Shown: piece after piece, positions 1 to 8,389 of the stretch | Layout of the letters: each line of letters starts with the position of its first letter | How positions within the stretch are numbered: the first letter of the stretch is position 1 | Assembly (NCBI GenBank): GCA_039186015.1 | Contig: JBCDAH010000002.1 | Coordinates: forward strand, 15,416 to 79,415 | Direction: 5' to 3' | Length of the DNA stretch: 64,000 bases | Source of the DNA: JBCBWG01 sp039186015 | Lineage (GTDB): Bacteria > Pseudomonadota > Alphaproteobacteria > Rhizobiales > Hyphomicrobiaceae | The notes under the pieces: generated by a model | Databases searched by the model: none | What the model saw: only the letters and a program-made list of their open reading frames with translations | What the model was told of the DNA's origin: nothing | Position numbers and translations under genes: made by a program

Positions 1-478
1 CGGCCCGCTCGGCCCGGAACGCCATGGTCAGCGCGGCCGTCGTCACGGTTTCGACTTCAACGGGATCATGCGCCCATAGACATTGCACGCCCATCGCGCT
101 CAATGTCGGCTCGACCGCCTTCCCCATCGCGAACTGCCACGGGTTCCCTTCCCCGAATTCGCCGCGCATTGACACGATCGTCAGGAACGGAAACGCACCG
201 TGCTGAATAAGAGAGAGCTGGTTGATGCAATTGCCGACACCGCTGCTCTGCATCATCAGGACAGCGCGTGCGCCGCCAAGATGCGCACCCGCGGCAATGC
301 CGACACCCTCCTGCTCGGAGGTCAAAGGCACCGACGTTGCGTCGGGATCGGCAATGGACCGATCGATCAGAACGCGATGGCCTGCATCGGGCACATGCGC
401 AAAGATGGTCACATCGGCGGCACGCAACTGTTCGTAGAGTGCGTCCTGCCAACGCATTTCGCCGCCGTTCGTCGACAT
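1..478 (-). CDS. Thiamine-diphosphate-binding decarboxylase, alpha-subunit-like (partial, runs off left edge)
   Basis: The minus-strand frame is open from an ATG at 478 to the window edge, giving the first 159 residues. The stretch around residues 53-68 (TSEQEGVGIAAGA) followed by MMQSSGVGNCINQL is the signature of the pyrimidine-binding half of sulfopyruvate or phosphonopyruvate decarboxylases, with E55/E57 where the family places its catalytic glutamate. The family decarboxylates 3-carbon 2-oxo acids using thiamine diphosphate. A GGGAGAGA ribosome-binding site lies just upstream of the ATG. The gene is divergent from the RraA-like aldolase at 665, which suggests a shared catabolic or regulatory context, but the substrate cannot be told from this fragment. 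The C-terminal half or a partner beta subunit lies outside the window. Confidence 0.75.
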   Translation of the reverse strand, partial: MSTNGGEMRWQDALYEQLRAADVTIFAHVPDAGHRVLIDRSIADPDATSVPLTSEQEGVGIAAGAHLGGARAVLMMQSSGVGNCINQLSLIQHGAFPFLTIVSMRGEFGEGNPWQFAMGKAVEPTLSAMGVQCLWAHDPVEVETVTTAALTMAFRAERA

Positions 479-664
479 GGTTCTCTCCCTCATCCCCCAA
501 CGAATGATCGCTATCGTGCCGAAGACGATACGCCAAGTCGGGGCGCTTTTGCAGCCATGGACACGCACCCACGAACATAGGGAGTTGCGACGGCGAAGTC
601 AGCGTCGCACAACTCTAAGCTGAGGTTCTCAACTTGCGACTGCCAACGATGATAGGAGCCGCCT

Positions 665-1327
665 ATGCCGATCCAACGTCACAGCTTGACCTTCGAGCCG
701 CTTTCATCGGAGGCGCTGGCGGCATGGCAAGACATGCCGCCTGCAATTGTTTCGGATTGTATGAACCGATCGCAAACGCTGGCGGGTGGAATCAGCCCTA
801 TCGCCGCGGGAACCAAGTTGCTCGGACAGGCGCGAACCGTCACATGCATGGTCGGCGACAATTCGGCCGCGCATACGATAATCGGCATGCTCCGCCCGGG
901 AGAAATCCTGGTGATCGATGCCGGCGGCTTTGAGGACACAGCCGTCTGGGGTGGGATCATGACGCACGCTGCGATGAAGATGCAGTGCGGTGGTCTGGTG
1001 ATCGATGGCGCGATCCGCGACGTTGCCGAAATTCGCGAGCTTGGCTTTGCATGTTTCGCGCGCGCTGCCGTACCCGCGGGACCGCATAAAGGGTTCGGCG
1101 GCACGATCGATGGCGCCATATCCTGCGGCGGATGTCCGGTTCAGCCCGGTGACATCGTGATCGGCGACGACGACGGTGTTTGCGTCGTTCCGTTAGCGCG
1201 CCAGGCGGAGATCCTGGCTGCATCCCGAGAGAAAGTCGCGCAAGAGGAGGCGACAATCTCCGCGATTGCCGATGGCGTGATGCCAGGTGCGCGCATGGGA
1301 TTGCCGGAACCGGAAATGTTGAGCTGA
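665..1327 (+). CDS. RraA-like 4-hydroxy-4-methyl-2-oxoglutarate / oxaloacetate aldolase
   Basis: This 220-residue protein has the full RraA/HMG-aldolase layout. It contains a glycine-rich N-terminal part (VSDCMNRSQTLAGGISPI), the PGEILVIDAGG segment and the GGLVIDGAIRD motif whose Arg-Asp pair binds substrate and metal in the family. Members are divalent-metal class II aldolases or oxaloacetate decarboxylases, or, in the RraA branch, inhibitors of RNase E. A cytoplasmic metabolic enzyme is more likely here because it sits between a thiamine-diphosphate decarboxylase and putA and its length fits the aldolase branch. The frame ends 45 nt before putA, so the two may be co-transcribed. The exact substrate is not determined. 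Confidence 0.8.
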   Translation: MPIQRHSLTFEPLSSEALAAWQDMPPAIVSDCMNRSQTLAGGISPIAAGTKLLGQARTVTCMVGDNSAAHTIIGMLRPGEILVIDAGGFEDTAVWGGIMTHAAMKMQCGGLVIDGAIRDVAEIRELGFACFARAAVPAGPHKGFGGTIDGAISCGGCPVQPGDIVIGDDDGVCVVPLARQAEILAASREKVAQEEATISAIADGVMPGARMGLPEPEMLS

Positions 1328-1372
1328 GACGCGACGGGGCGCAGGACGCAGCCGCCGGAACATGGAACCGCG

Positions 1373-4300
1373 ATGGGTAGGAGCATGCGCACTGACCTTC
1401 GAGAGTCGATCCGGCGCGCCGCGCTCGCCGACGAAGCGAAGATTGTCGCTGAGCTGACGGAGATGGCGGGGCTGACCGCTGCGGAACGCACCGCTATCAC
1501 CAAACGTGCCGCCGATCTGGTTCGCAGCGTTCGCGCCAGTAGCGAGCCCAAGATTATGGAGGCCATGCTCGCGGAGTACGGGCTATCGACGCAAGAAGGT
1601 GTGGCTCTGATGTGCCTGGCCGAAGCACTCCTGCGAGTGCCGGATGCTGAGACGATCGACGATCTCATCCAAGACAAGATCGCGCCGCACGACTGGGGCT
1701 CTCACATCGGCGACTCCGGTTCCCTTCTGGTCAACGCCTCGACGTGGGCCTTGCTGTTGACCGGACGCGTCCTTGATGATGACGAGGATCACAGCGTTGT
1801 CGGGGCGCTGCGCAGCGTTGTGCGCCGTCTGGGCGAGCCCGTCATTCGGACGGCCGTCGGTCGGGCGATGAAAGAAATGGGCGCGCAGTTCGTGCTCGGA
1901 CGTGACATCCACGAAGCGATGGCGCGCGGTGCAGCTGAAGTTGCACGCGGCTACACGTACTCTTACGACATGCTCGGGGAAGCCGCGAAGACCGAAGCCG
2001 ATGCCGCCCGCTATCACGGCGCCTATGCCCAGGCGATAGCTGCAATTGCCCGACAAGCGAACGCCGACAACGTCAGAGACAACCCGGGGATCTCGGTCAA
2101 GCTCTCCGCCCTGCACCCGCGCTACGAGTTTGTGCAACGTGAACGGACACTGCCGGACATTACGGCGCGCGCACTGCAACTGGTTCAGGCGGCGCGCACG
2201 GCAGGCATGGGTTTGAACATCGATGCCGAAGAGGCCGACCGGCTGGATCTGTCCCTCGACGTCATCACCGCAATCCTGGCGAGTGATGCGCTCGACGGAT
2301 GGGACGGCTTCGGCGTCGTTGTCCAAGCCTACGGCCAGCGCGCACCATATGTTATCGATTGGCTGCACGCGGCCGCTGAACACCATGATCGCAAAGTCAT
2401 GGTCCGCCTGGTCAAGGGCGCCTATTGGGATACGGAAATCAAACGCGCCCAGGTGTTGGGACTGGACGGCTTTCCGGTCTTAACGCGCAAGACCCACACG
2501 GACATCAGCTTCATCGCCTGCGCCCGCAAGTTGTTGTCCATGCGCGATCGGCTTTATCCGCAGTTCGCAACACATAACGCACACACGATTGCATCCGTTC
2601 TCGAGTTGGCCGGCAGCGACACGGACAGCTTTGAGTTCCAGCGGCTGCACGGCATGGGCGAAGCATTGCATGAGACGGTCCGACAGGAAATCGGCTGCCA
2701 TACCCGCATTTATGCGCCCGTTGGCGCACATCGGGATCTTCTTGCCTATCTCGTCCGTCGCTTGTTGGAGAACGGTGCGAACTCGAGCTTCGTCAACCAG
2801 ATCGTTGATGAGACCGTGTCAGCCGAAACAATCGCTAAGGACCCGTTTGCAACGGCAGACGGCTCGCCGCACCCGGCCGTTGTTCACCCGTCCGCAATCT
2901 ACGGTTCCGCCCGCCGGAACGCGCGCGGCTGGGATGTGAATGATCCCATCGATATCGCGCATATTGAAGAACGGCGTGCAGCGTTTGCCGCGCCATATCG
3001 CTGGTCGGCCGGCCGCAGCGACGGGATGGCGCGCGACATCTGCAATCCCGCCAATTCTTCCGATGTGGTTGGCATCGTATTCGAAGCGTCGGCGGACGAA
3101 GCCGGCCAAGCGGTTGAAGTGGCGCTTGCAGGGCAGCCAGGATGGGCTGCGACACCTGTCGCAGAGCGCGCAGCCATCCTCAATCGGGTCGCCGATCTGT
3201 ACGAGATCCACGCTTACGAGTTTTTCGCCCTCGCGACCCGCGAGGCCGGCAAGGTGCTGCTCGATGGTATCGCGGAGGTTCGAGAGGCCGTCGACTTCCT
3301 CAGGTATTATGCGTACGAGGCGCTGCGGGTCGAGGCCAACACGGCGCCGCGCGGCGTCATAGTTTGCATTTCGCCATGGAATTTCCCGCTCGCGATATTC
3401 ACCGGGCAGATTGCTGCTGCGCTTGTGACCGGCAACGCCGTGATTGCCAAACCGGCTGAGCAGACGCCAATGATCGCGGCGCGTGCAATCTCGCTGATGC
3501 ACGATGCAGGCGTACCGGAAGACGCCCTGCAGTTGGTGGCCGGTGACGGCCCGTCCGTTGGCGCGCCGTTGACGGCGGATCCGCGGATCGCGGGCGTGTG
3601 CTTCACCGGCTCGACGGAAGTCGCCAAACTCATCGACCGGCAGCTCGCAACGACGGCGCCGGACGCGATGTTGATTGCCGAGACCGGTGGGCTCAATGCG
3701 ATGATCGTCGATTCAACGGCACTGCCGGAACAGGCCGTGCGCGACATCATTGCCTCAGCATTCCAGAGTGCGGGACAGCGGTGTTCAGCGCTGCGCATGC
3801 TCTATGTGCAACGCGACGTCGAGGAGCGCCTCCTCGACATGCTGTTCGGCGCGATCGATGCGCTTGCGATCGACGATCCCTGGCACCTGTGGACCGACAT
3901 GGGACCGGTTATCGACCACGCCGCCCGCCACGACATCATGGCGTACTGCGATCGGATGGAAGCGCAAGGGCGCCTGCTGAAACAAGCTCAGGTCTCGCAA
4001 GACGACGGGCGATCGAACCTGTTCGTCCCTCCGACCGTTCTGCGCGTTGGCGGCATCTCCGAACTCGCACGTGAAGTGTTCGGTCCGGTCCTCCACGTTG
4101 CACGGTTCGATCCGTCGCAACTCGATCAGGTGATCGCGGACATCAATCGCAAGGGCTACGGTCTGACGTTCGGGCTGCATACGCGGATTGATCGACGTGT
4201 CCAGGACCTGGTCGACGACCTCAACGTCGGCAACCTCTACGTCAATCGCAATCAGATCGGAGCGATTGTGGGATCGCAACCGTTTGGCGGCGAGGGGCTG

Positions 4301-4984
4301 TCCGGAACAGGGCCGAAAGCCGGTGGTCCACATTACCTGTCCAGATTTCGCCGCGGACCGCTCCCGACAGCAGACGGCTGCCAACCGGTTCGCACGCCAA
4401 ACGTATCCGGCAATCAACTTCGCGATGAGATCGCGGCATTGAATGGAGCGGATTGGGCCGAGCGCCGCGGACGTGTCACAGCGCTGCGGGCCGCGCTCCG
4501 CGGCAAGGGGGCAACGGCGATGGCCGCGGCGGCCGCGCTGGATGCGGGCCCCGTTGATTTGCCCGGCCCGACCGGCGAGTCCAATCGCTACGCGCTGGCG
4601 CCAAGGGGTGTGATCGTGTGCCTGGGGCCGACCGCCGACGCTGCGCTGGATCAGGCAATCCAAGCCCTACGGACTGGCAATTCCGTCATCGCTGTCATTC
4701 CGGATGCGAAGGCCGCGCTGGCGCCGCTGGTCAACGGCGCGTTCCCGCTCCGCGCAATTGACGGCCACGTCGCCCCCAGCGCGTTGGAGGCGCTGGATAT
4801 TGCCGGTGTCGCGTACGTTGGCGGGCAACCGGAGTTGCGGCGAGCACTGGCAGAGCGGTGCGGACCGATCATTCCGCTGATCTCAGAGCGGTTTGATCCG
4901 GCAGCCTATGCGCACGAACGCGCCGTCTGTATCGATACGACCGCGGCCGGCGGCAACGCGACGTTGCTCGGCGAGGCGGATTGA
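1373..4984 (+). CDS. putA: Bifunctional proline dehydrogenase / glutamate-semialdehyde dehydrogenase
   Basis: The protein of 1203 residues oxidises proline to glutamate in two steps using FAD and then NAD. Residues about 90-500 are the proline dehydrogenase barrel, with the RLVKGAYWD motif near 345 and FATHNAHT. Residues about 560-990 are the aldehyde dehydrogenase, with catalytic Cys804 in AGQRCSALR and the general base Glu770 in AETGG. The last 190 residues are a degenerate second ALDH-like domain typical of longer PutA proteins. There is no N-terminal ribbon-helix-helix DNA-binding domain, so this PutA should not autoregulate as the E. coli protein does. The start could also be the ATG at 1385. 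It probably acts at the inner membrane face, passing electrons to quinone. Confidence 0.97.
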   Translation: MGRSMRTDLRESIRRAALADEAKIVAELTEMAGLTAAERTAITKRAADLVRSVRASSEPKIMEAMLAEYGLSTQEGVALMCLAEALLRVPDAETIDDLIQDKIAPHDWGSHIGDSGSLLVNASTWALLLTGRVLDDDEDHSVVGALRSVVRRLGEPVIRTAVGRAMKEMGAQFVLGRDIHEAMARGAAEVARGYTYSYDMLGEAAKTEADAARYHGAYAQAIAAIARQANADNVRDNPGISVKLSALHPRYEFVQRERTLPDITARALQLVQAARTAGMGLNIDAEEADRLDLSLDVITAILASDALDGWDGFGVVVQAYGQRAPYVIDWLHAAAEHHDRKVMVRLVKGAYWDTEIKRAQVLGLDGFPVLTRKTHTDISFIACARKLLSMRDRLYPQFATHNAHTIASVLELAGSDTDSFEFQRLHGMGEALHETVRQEIGCHTRIYAPVGAHRDLLAYLVRRLLENGANSSFVNQIVDETVSAETIAKDPFATADGSPHPAVVHPSAIYGSARRNARGWDVNDPIDIAHIEERRAAFAAPYRWSAGRSDGMARDICNPANSSDVVGIVFEASADEAGQAVEVALAGQPGWAATPVAERAAILNRVADLYEIHAYEFFALATREAGKVLLDGIAEVREAVDFLRYYAYEALRVEANTAPRGVIVCISPWNFPLAIFTGQIAAALVTGNAVIAKPAEQTPMIAARAISLMHDAGVPEDALQLVAGDGPSVGAPLTADPRIAGVCFTGSTEVAKLIDRQLATTAPDAMLIAETGGLNAMIVDSTALPEQAVRDIIASAFQSAGQRCSALRMLYVQRDVEERLLDMLFGAIDALAIDDPWHLWTDMGPVIDHAARHDIMAYCDRMEAQGRLLKQAQVSQDDGRSNLFVPPTVLRVGGISELAREVFGPVLHVARFDPSQLDQVIADINRKGYGLTFGLHTRIDRRVQDLVDDLNVGNLYVNRNQIGAIVGSQPFGGEGLSGTGPKAGGPHYLSRFRRGPLPTADGCQPVRTPNVSGNQLRDEIAALNGADWAERRGRVTALRAALRGKGATAMAAAAALDAGPVDLPGPTGESNRYALAPRGVIVCLGPTADAALDQAIQALRTGNSVIAVIPDAKAALAPLVNGAFPLRAIDGHVAPSALEALDIAGVAYVGGQPELRRALAERCGPIIPLISERFDPAAYAHERAVCIDTTAAGGNATLLGEAD

Positions 4985-5272
4985 TTGCGGCATCGGTGCG
5001 ATATGCGATATGCAAAGGGGGGAGCGACGGCGTGATATGCAAAGACAGGCATGGGCGGACCGGAAATGACCGCCCGATACATATGACCATCAACATGATC
5101 ATGCGCATGAATTGGTGATGCGCCTCGCTCAGGCTTGAAATGACCTGGACAAACCCTGATCTGCGTGCTGTTGCATGCGTCGGCTGCAGCCAAGCTGCGA
5201 CGCGAAGGCAGCTTTGTGACTCGACGTTTGATCTGTCCAGCCGCTTGGTTCCAACTTCAGATGAGATTTGTG

Positions 5273-6178
5273 ATGGGTGCGCTTTCATTTCGCACGGAAA
5301 TGGCGTTTGACTACGGTGAGCCAAGCGAACTGCAGCCCAATGTGCTCCGGCTTGTCGCTAACAACCCGAGCCCATTCACCTTCAAAGGCACGAACACGTA
5401 CATTGTCGGCACGTCGACGCTGGCGATCATCGACCCCGGCCCGGACGACCCGGGCCACCTGTCCGCCATTCTGTCGACTGTGGCAGGGCGCGACGTTTCA
5501 CATATCCTCGTGACGCACACGCATCGCGATCACATCGACGGCCTTGATGCGTTGGTTGAGGCAACGGGCGCGAAGGTCTGCGGATATGGGCGCAAAGGCG
5601 TTCCGATGGACGAAATTCTGTTGTCGCCCAGCGGGCGCAGCTTTATCGACGTGGACTTTGACCCGGACATCAAATTGCGGACCGGCGATCAACTGGCAGG
5701 TGACGGTTGGGCGATTGAGGCGTTACACACCCCTGGGCATGCGCTCGATCATCTGTGTTTCGCTCTGGAGGGAACCGGCGCTGTGTTCTCAGGTGATCAC
5801 GTGATGGCCTGGAACACCACGGTTGTCGCGCCGCCCGAAGGGCATATGGGTGATTATATCGCATCCTTGGAACTGCTGCTCGCGCGACAGGACGCGGTGT
5901 TCTTTCCAGGCCATGGTGGTCGCATCGCGGATCCGCGACGCACGTGCCGAGCCTACCTGATCCATCGCAAAATGCGCGAGCAGGCCATTCTGGACGCGAT
6001 ACGTGCCAATGTTGGAACAATCGATGCCATTGTGGCTCAGATCTATGAGCACCTCGATCCGAAATTGATGAATGCGGCCAAGCTCTCCGTGCAGGCACAC
6101 GTGGAGCACTTGATCGAGCGCGAGCTTGTTTCGGCGCCGCAAGAGATTGATTTCACAACCGAGTTGCGCGCCAGCTGA
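5273..6178 (+). CDS. Metallo-beta-lactamase-fold hydrolase (LACTB2-like)
   Basis: The product (301 residues from the ATG at 5273) has the zinc-binding THTHRDHID motif, HTPGHALDHLCF, FSGDHVMAW and FFPGHGG, the complete set of metal ligands of the MBL fold. A C-terminal winged-helix-like segment, with a run of helices ending in AKLSVQAHVEHLIERELV, matches the LACTB2/beta-lactamase-like 2 group. That group includes hydrolases of unclear substrate and an endoribonuclease in animals. The frame extends upstream to a GTG at 5165, but that extension looks non-homologous. ATGs at 5261, 5273 and 5300 are the realistic starts and none has a strong ribosome-binding site. It is cytoplasmic, with no signal peptide. 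The 288 nt before it hold only short direct repeats of GATATGCAAAG. Confidence 0.85.
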   Translation: MGALSFRTEMAFDYGEPSELQPNVLRLVANNPSPFTFKGTNTYIVGTSTLAIIDPGPDDPGHLSAILSTVAGRDVSHILVTHTHRDHIDGLDALVEATGAKVCGYGRKGVPMDEILLSPSGRSFIDVDFDPDIKLRTGDQLAGDGWAIEALHTPGHALDHLCFALEGTGAVFSGDHVMAWNTTVVAPPEGHMGDYIASLELLLARQDAVFFPGHGGRIADPRRTCRAYLIHRKMREQAILDAIRANVGTIDAIVAQIYEHLDPKLMNAAKLSVQAHVEHLIERELVSAPQEIDFTTELRAS

Positions 6179-6227
6179 CAGGTCGCTAACTGGCCTAACC
6201 GCGTTTTCAAACCGTCACGGGAACGTG

Positions 6228-7052
6228 TTAACGCGCCTGCCGCGCGTTCGGCACGGTCAAGCGCAGCCGTTCGACCAGCTCGTTCAAAATCTGACGCACG
6301 CGCGCCGCGTTCCGCCCGAAGTCGTGCTCGCCCCAGCGCGAAGCCGAACGAATGTCGATCCGTGCGCCACGGCGCAAACGGACAACGCGAATTGCGACAT
6401 CGTCCCGGAATCCCAGAATCAGCGTGCGATCCACGGCTTCAAGCTGCCCCGGCCGCCCTTGTTCCGGTGGTTGCTCAGCAACGATTTCCATTTGCAACTT
6501 GCGCAGAGCTTGGCCGGCAAGTTCGAACGCCTCAGCCGGCGCGCGATCAATCACGAGCGGCTGAATGTCGGGATAACGTTGGCCCTGCAATGCCGCTGCA
6601 TCCGCACCGGGATATTCGACCGAGCGCGCGCCCATGGGCCGCTTCTCCTTTGCGGTCAGGAAGTCCGGTGGCGCATCGATATCCGTTGTGATGTCATTCA
6701 GTGGTTCTGTGCCCAGGGCCGTCGGCGCGTAGGCAGCCGGCCAGGCCAGGATTGCGCCCGAGATTGCGAGCGCGACCAATCCGCCGGTCAGTCCGTCGCG
6801 CGCTGTCCGCCAAACGATAACAAACGCGATCAGCGCCAACACGGACGACAGGGCTGCGAGCGCGAACGCGAGCAGGAACATATTCAGTGCGGCAGGTGTC
6901 ATAAGCCCGGCGAACCGGTGCAGCAAACCTGCCGAAATCAACAACGCGGCCGCAAAGATCGCGATGCGGGCCGCCCATGTACTGGCGGCCACCGGCCTGA
7001 GCTCGAATGCGTCCCGCCCTCGTGAGACGTGCCGTTGGTTCGCCGCAGTCAT
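6228..7052 (-). CDS. DUF1499 family inner-membrane protein
   Basis: The protein of 274 residues has about three hydrophobic segments in its first 130 residues (AARIAIFAAALLIS, AALNMFLLAFALAAL, then a third). The soluble C-terminal half has the DUF1499 pattern: RSVEYPG, YPDIQPLVID, and FRDDVAIRVVR followed by DIRSASRWGEHDFGRNAARVR with the conserved RSAS(R)xGxxDxGxN box. The molecular function of DUF1499 is not known. The start at 7052 (MTAANQRHV) was chosen over one 27 nt upstream because homologous-looking sequence begins after it. It converges with the metallo-hydrolase gene and is divergent from the secreted protein at 7259. Confidence 0.8.
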   Translation of the reverse strand: MTAANQRHVSRGRDAFELRPVAASTWAARIAIFAAALLISAGLLHRFAGLMTPAALNMFLLAFALAALSSVLALIAFVIVWRTARDGLTGGLVALAISGAILAWPAAYAPTALGTEPLNDITTDIDAPPDFLTAKEKRPMGARSVEYPGADAAALQGQRYPDIQPLVIDRAPAEAFELAGQALRKLQMEIVAEQPPEQGRPGQLEAVDRTLILGFRDDVAIRVVRLRRGARIDIRSASRWGEHDFGRNAARVRQILNELVERLRLTVPNARQAR

Positions 7053-7258
7053 GCTCACGTTCACGCCCCTCCGGCTCACATCATCTGATGTGTCATCTTA
7101 ATCGTCGCGTTTCCCAAAAGCGGCCCAGAGCGCGACGGCAACTGATAAGACTGTTAGCAACGTGGTATCCGAACAGCCTTTGTCACGGCAAGATGCGAGT
7201 CGCGTGTGCTGAAATTGCGGTGGCAAGCGTCGAAAAACGACCGAACCCGGAGGATAGC

Positions 7259-8362
7259 TTGGACCGTCTCGCTCCACGACACATCCTCGGCCGTTTCATA
7301 ACGGTGGTCCTTGCACTGTCGGCGCTCACGACGCCAGGGCGAACACAAACGGCGGAACCGCCTGAACGTGCGCCTGCGCCGATCGTCGAGGACTATGATC
7401 CGGCGCTTGCACCCGTCAGTCCGCGGATCGGAACCATCGCTCGGAAACTCCGGCTCGCCGTCTGGACCGCAGATCCCGAAGCAGCGCCGCCGCCCAAAAC
7501 AGTCGAAACGCGCTGGAGAACAAGCTTCGGTGCCGAGCGGCGGAGCCAGCGGCAATTCACGTTTGCGCGGACAGGCCTGCAGGCCGATGTGATTGCGATC
7601 CGCGGGCTGACGCAACTGCAGCATCTACGTCAGTTGTTTCATGCGCGCGATTACTTCGTGATTCCGTCGCGCCAAATGCGTGCGGCAGCGCTGCACGCGC
7701 GGTCCGGTTTGGCGGCGCCTGCTGCGGGCACGGTGGCCCTGGCGGTTCGGCGGCGCGGCGGCTTTCGTGTATCGCGGACTGTCAACGTCACGCTGCACCC
7801 GCCAGCCAATCGCGGAAGCGGGACCGCATCCACGCGCCAAGGCCGGGCCGTTGGCCAGGGCACGTCCGACGCCATCGGCGTACGCATAACCGGAGGCGGC
7901 CGCGTCTTCTGGCTGCTGATTGCCGACCTGTCCGCCGATTGCAAAGATCAAACGCTGTGTTGGTCTCGAGAGCGCCGGCTTGCCGTCCTGCGGTCCTGGA
8001 TCGCGAAGATCCGCAGATATGGTCATGATGTCGTGACCGTCGTCGCCGGAGCACGTTTCGACACGACGACGGACCCGGACGCCAAGACCTTCTCTCGCCG
8101 TTTCCGCGGGACACCGTCGGACGATCTCGCGTGCCGTCCGACAGACTTGGTGATCACGCGCTGGCCCGGCCGGGCGCTTGCGCCGGGCTGGCACGACGGA
8201 GCCCTGTGGGCCAAAGCCGGGCAAAGCGCATTGTGTACATTGATCGTTCAGGCTGATCTCAACCCGCCATCACGACGACAACCAAAACCACGCGCCAGAC
8301 CGAGGTCCACGTCTCAGCCAGGCACGTGGCGTTCCAATGTCGTGCGCGATCGCACCGACTAG
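7259..8362 (+). CDS. Secreted protein with degenerate endonuclease/exonuclease/phosphatase (EEP) fold
   Basis: A TTG at 7259, preceded by GGAGGA, starts a 367-residue protein with a good signal peptide (about 25 residues, ending near GRTQ). The ADVIAIRGL segment and the later RSWIAKIRRYGHDVVTVVAGARFDT and DLVITRW segments follow the layout of EEP-family nucleases. However, the catalytic glutamate of the usual ALQE motif is replaced (AIRG), so activity is doubtful. The tail is basic and Pro/Arg-rich. The frame remains open to 7007 and an ATG occurs at 7193, but those extensions overlap the DUF1499 gene or spoil the signal peptide. Its role is unknown. A hairpin follows the stop codon. Confidence 0.6.
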   Translation: MDRLAPRHILGRFITVVLALSALTTPGRTQTAEPPERAPAPIVEDYDPALAPVSPRIGTIARKLRLAVWTADPEAAPPPKTVETRWRTSFGAERRSQRQFTFARTGLQADVIAIRGLTQLQHLRQLFHARDYFVIPSRQMRAAALHARSGLAAPAAGTVALAVRRRGGFRVSRTVNVTLHPPANRGSGTASTRQGRAVGQGTSDAIGVRITGGGRVFWLLIADLSADCKDQTLCWSRERRLAVLRSWIAKIRRYGHDVVTVVAGARFDTTTDPDAKTFSRRFRGTPSDDLACRPTDLVITRWPGRALAPGWHDGALWAKAGQSALCTLIVQADLNPPSRRQPKPRARPRSTSQPGTWRSNVVRDRTD

Positions 8363-8364
8363 AT

Positions 8365-8387
8365 CATTTCCGCCTACGGCGAAAATG
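8365..8387. terminator. Hairpin between convergent genes (possible bidirectional terminator)
   Basis: Arms 8365-8374 (CATTTCCGCC) and 8378-8387 (GGCGAAAATG) pair at 9 of 10 positions around a 3-nt loop. The structure fills almost all of the 27-nt gap between the EEP-like gene and the GTA lysis gene, which end towards each other. It lacks a long T run on either side, so intrinsic termination is only suggested. Confidence 0.5.
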
Positions 8388-8389
8388 CT

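Noticed and set aside
66..578. A 170-codon minus-strand frame at the left edge
   Set aside because: Another frame of the same strand encodes the thiamine-diphosphate enzyme motifs and starts with a good ribosome-binding site at 478.
6126..7025. Open frame of 299 codons on the plus strand
   Set aside because: It is antisense to the DUF1499 membrane protein and has the Cys/Arg/Gln composition of a shadow frame.
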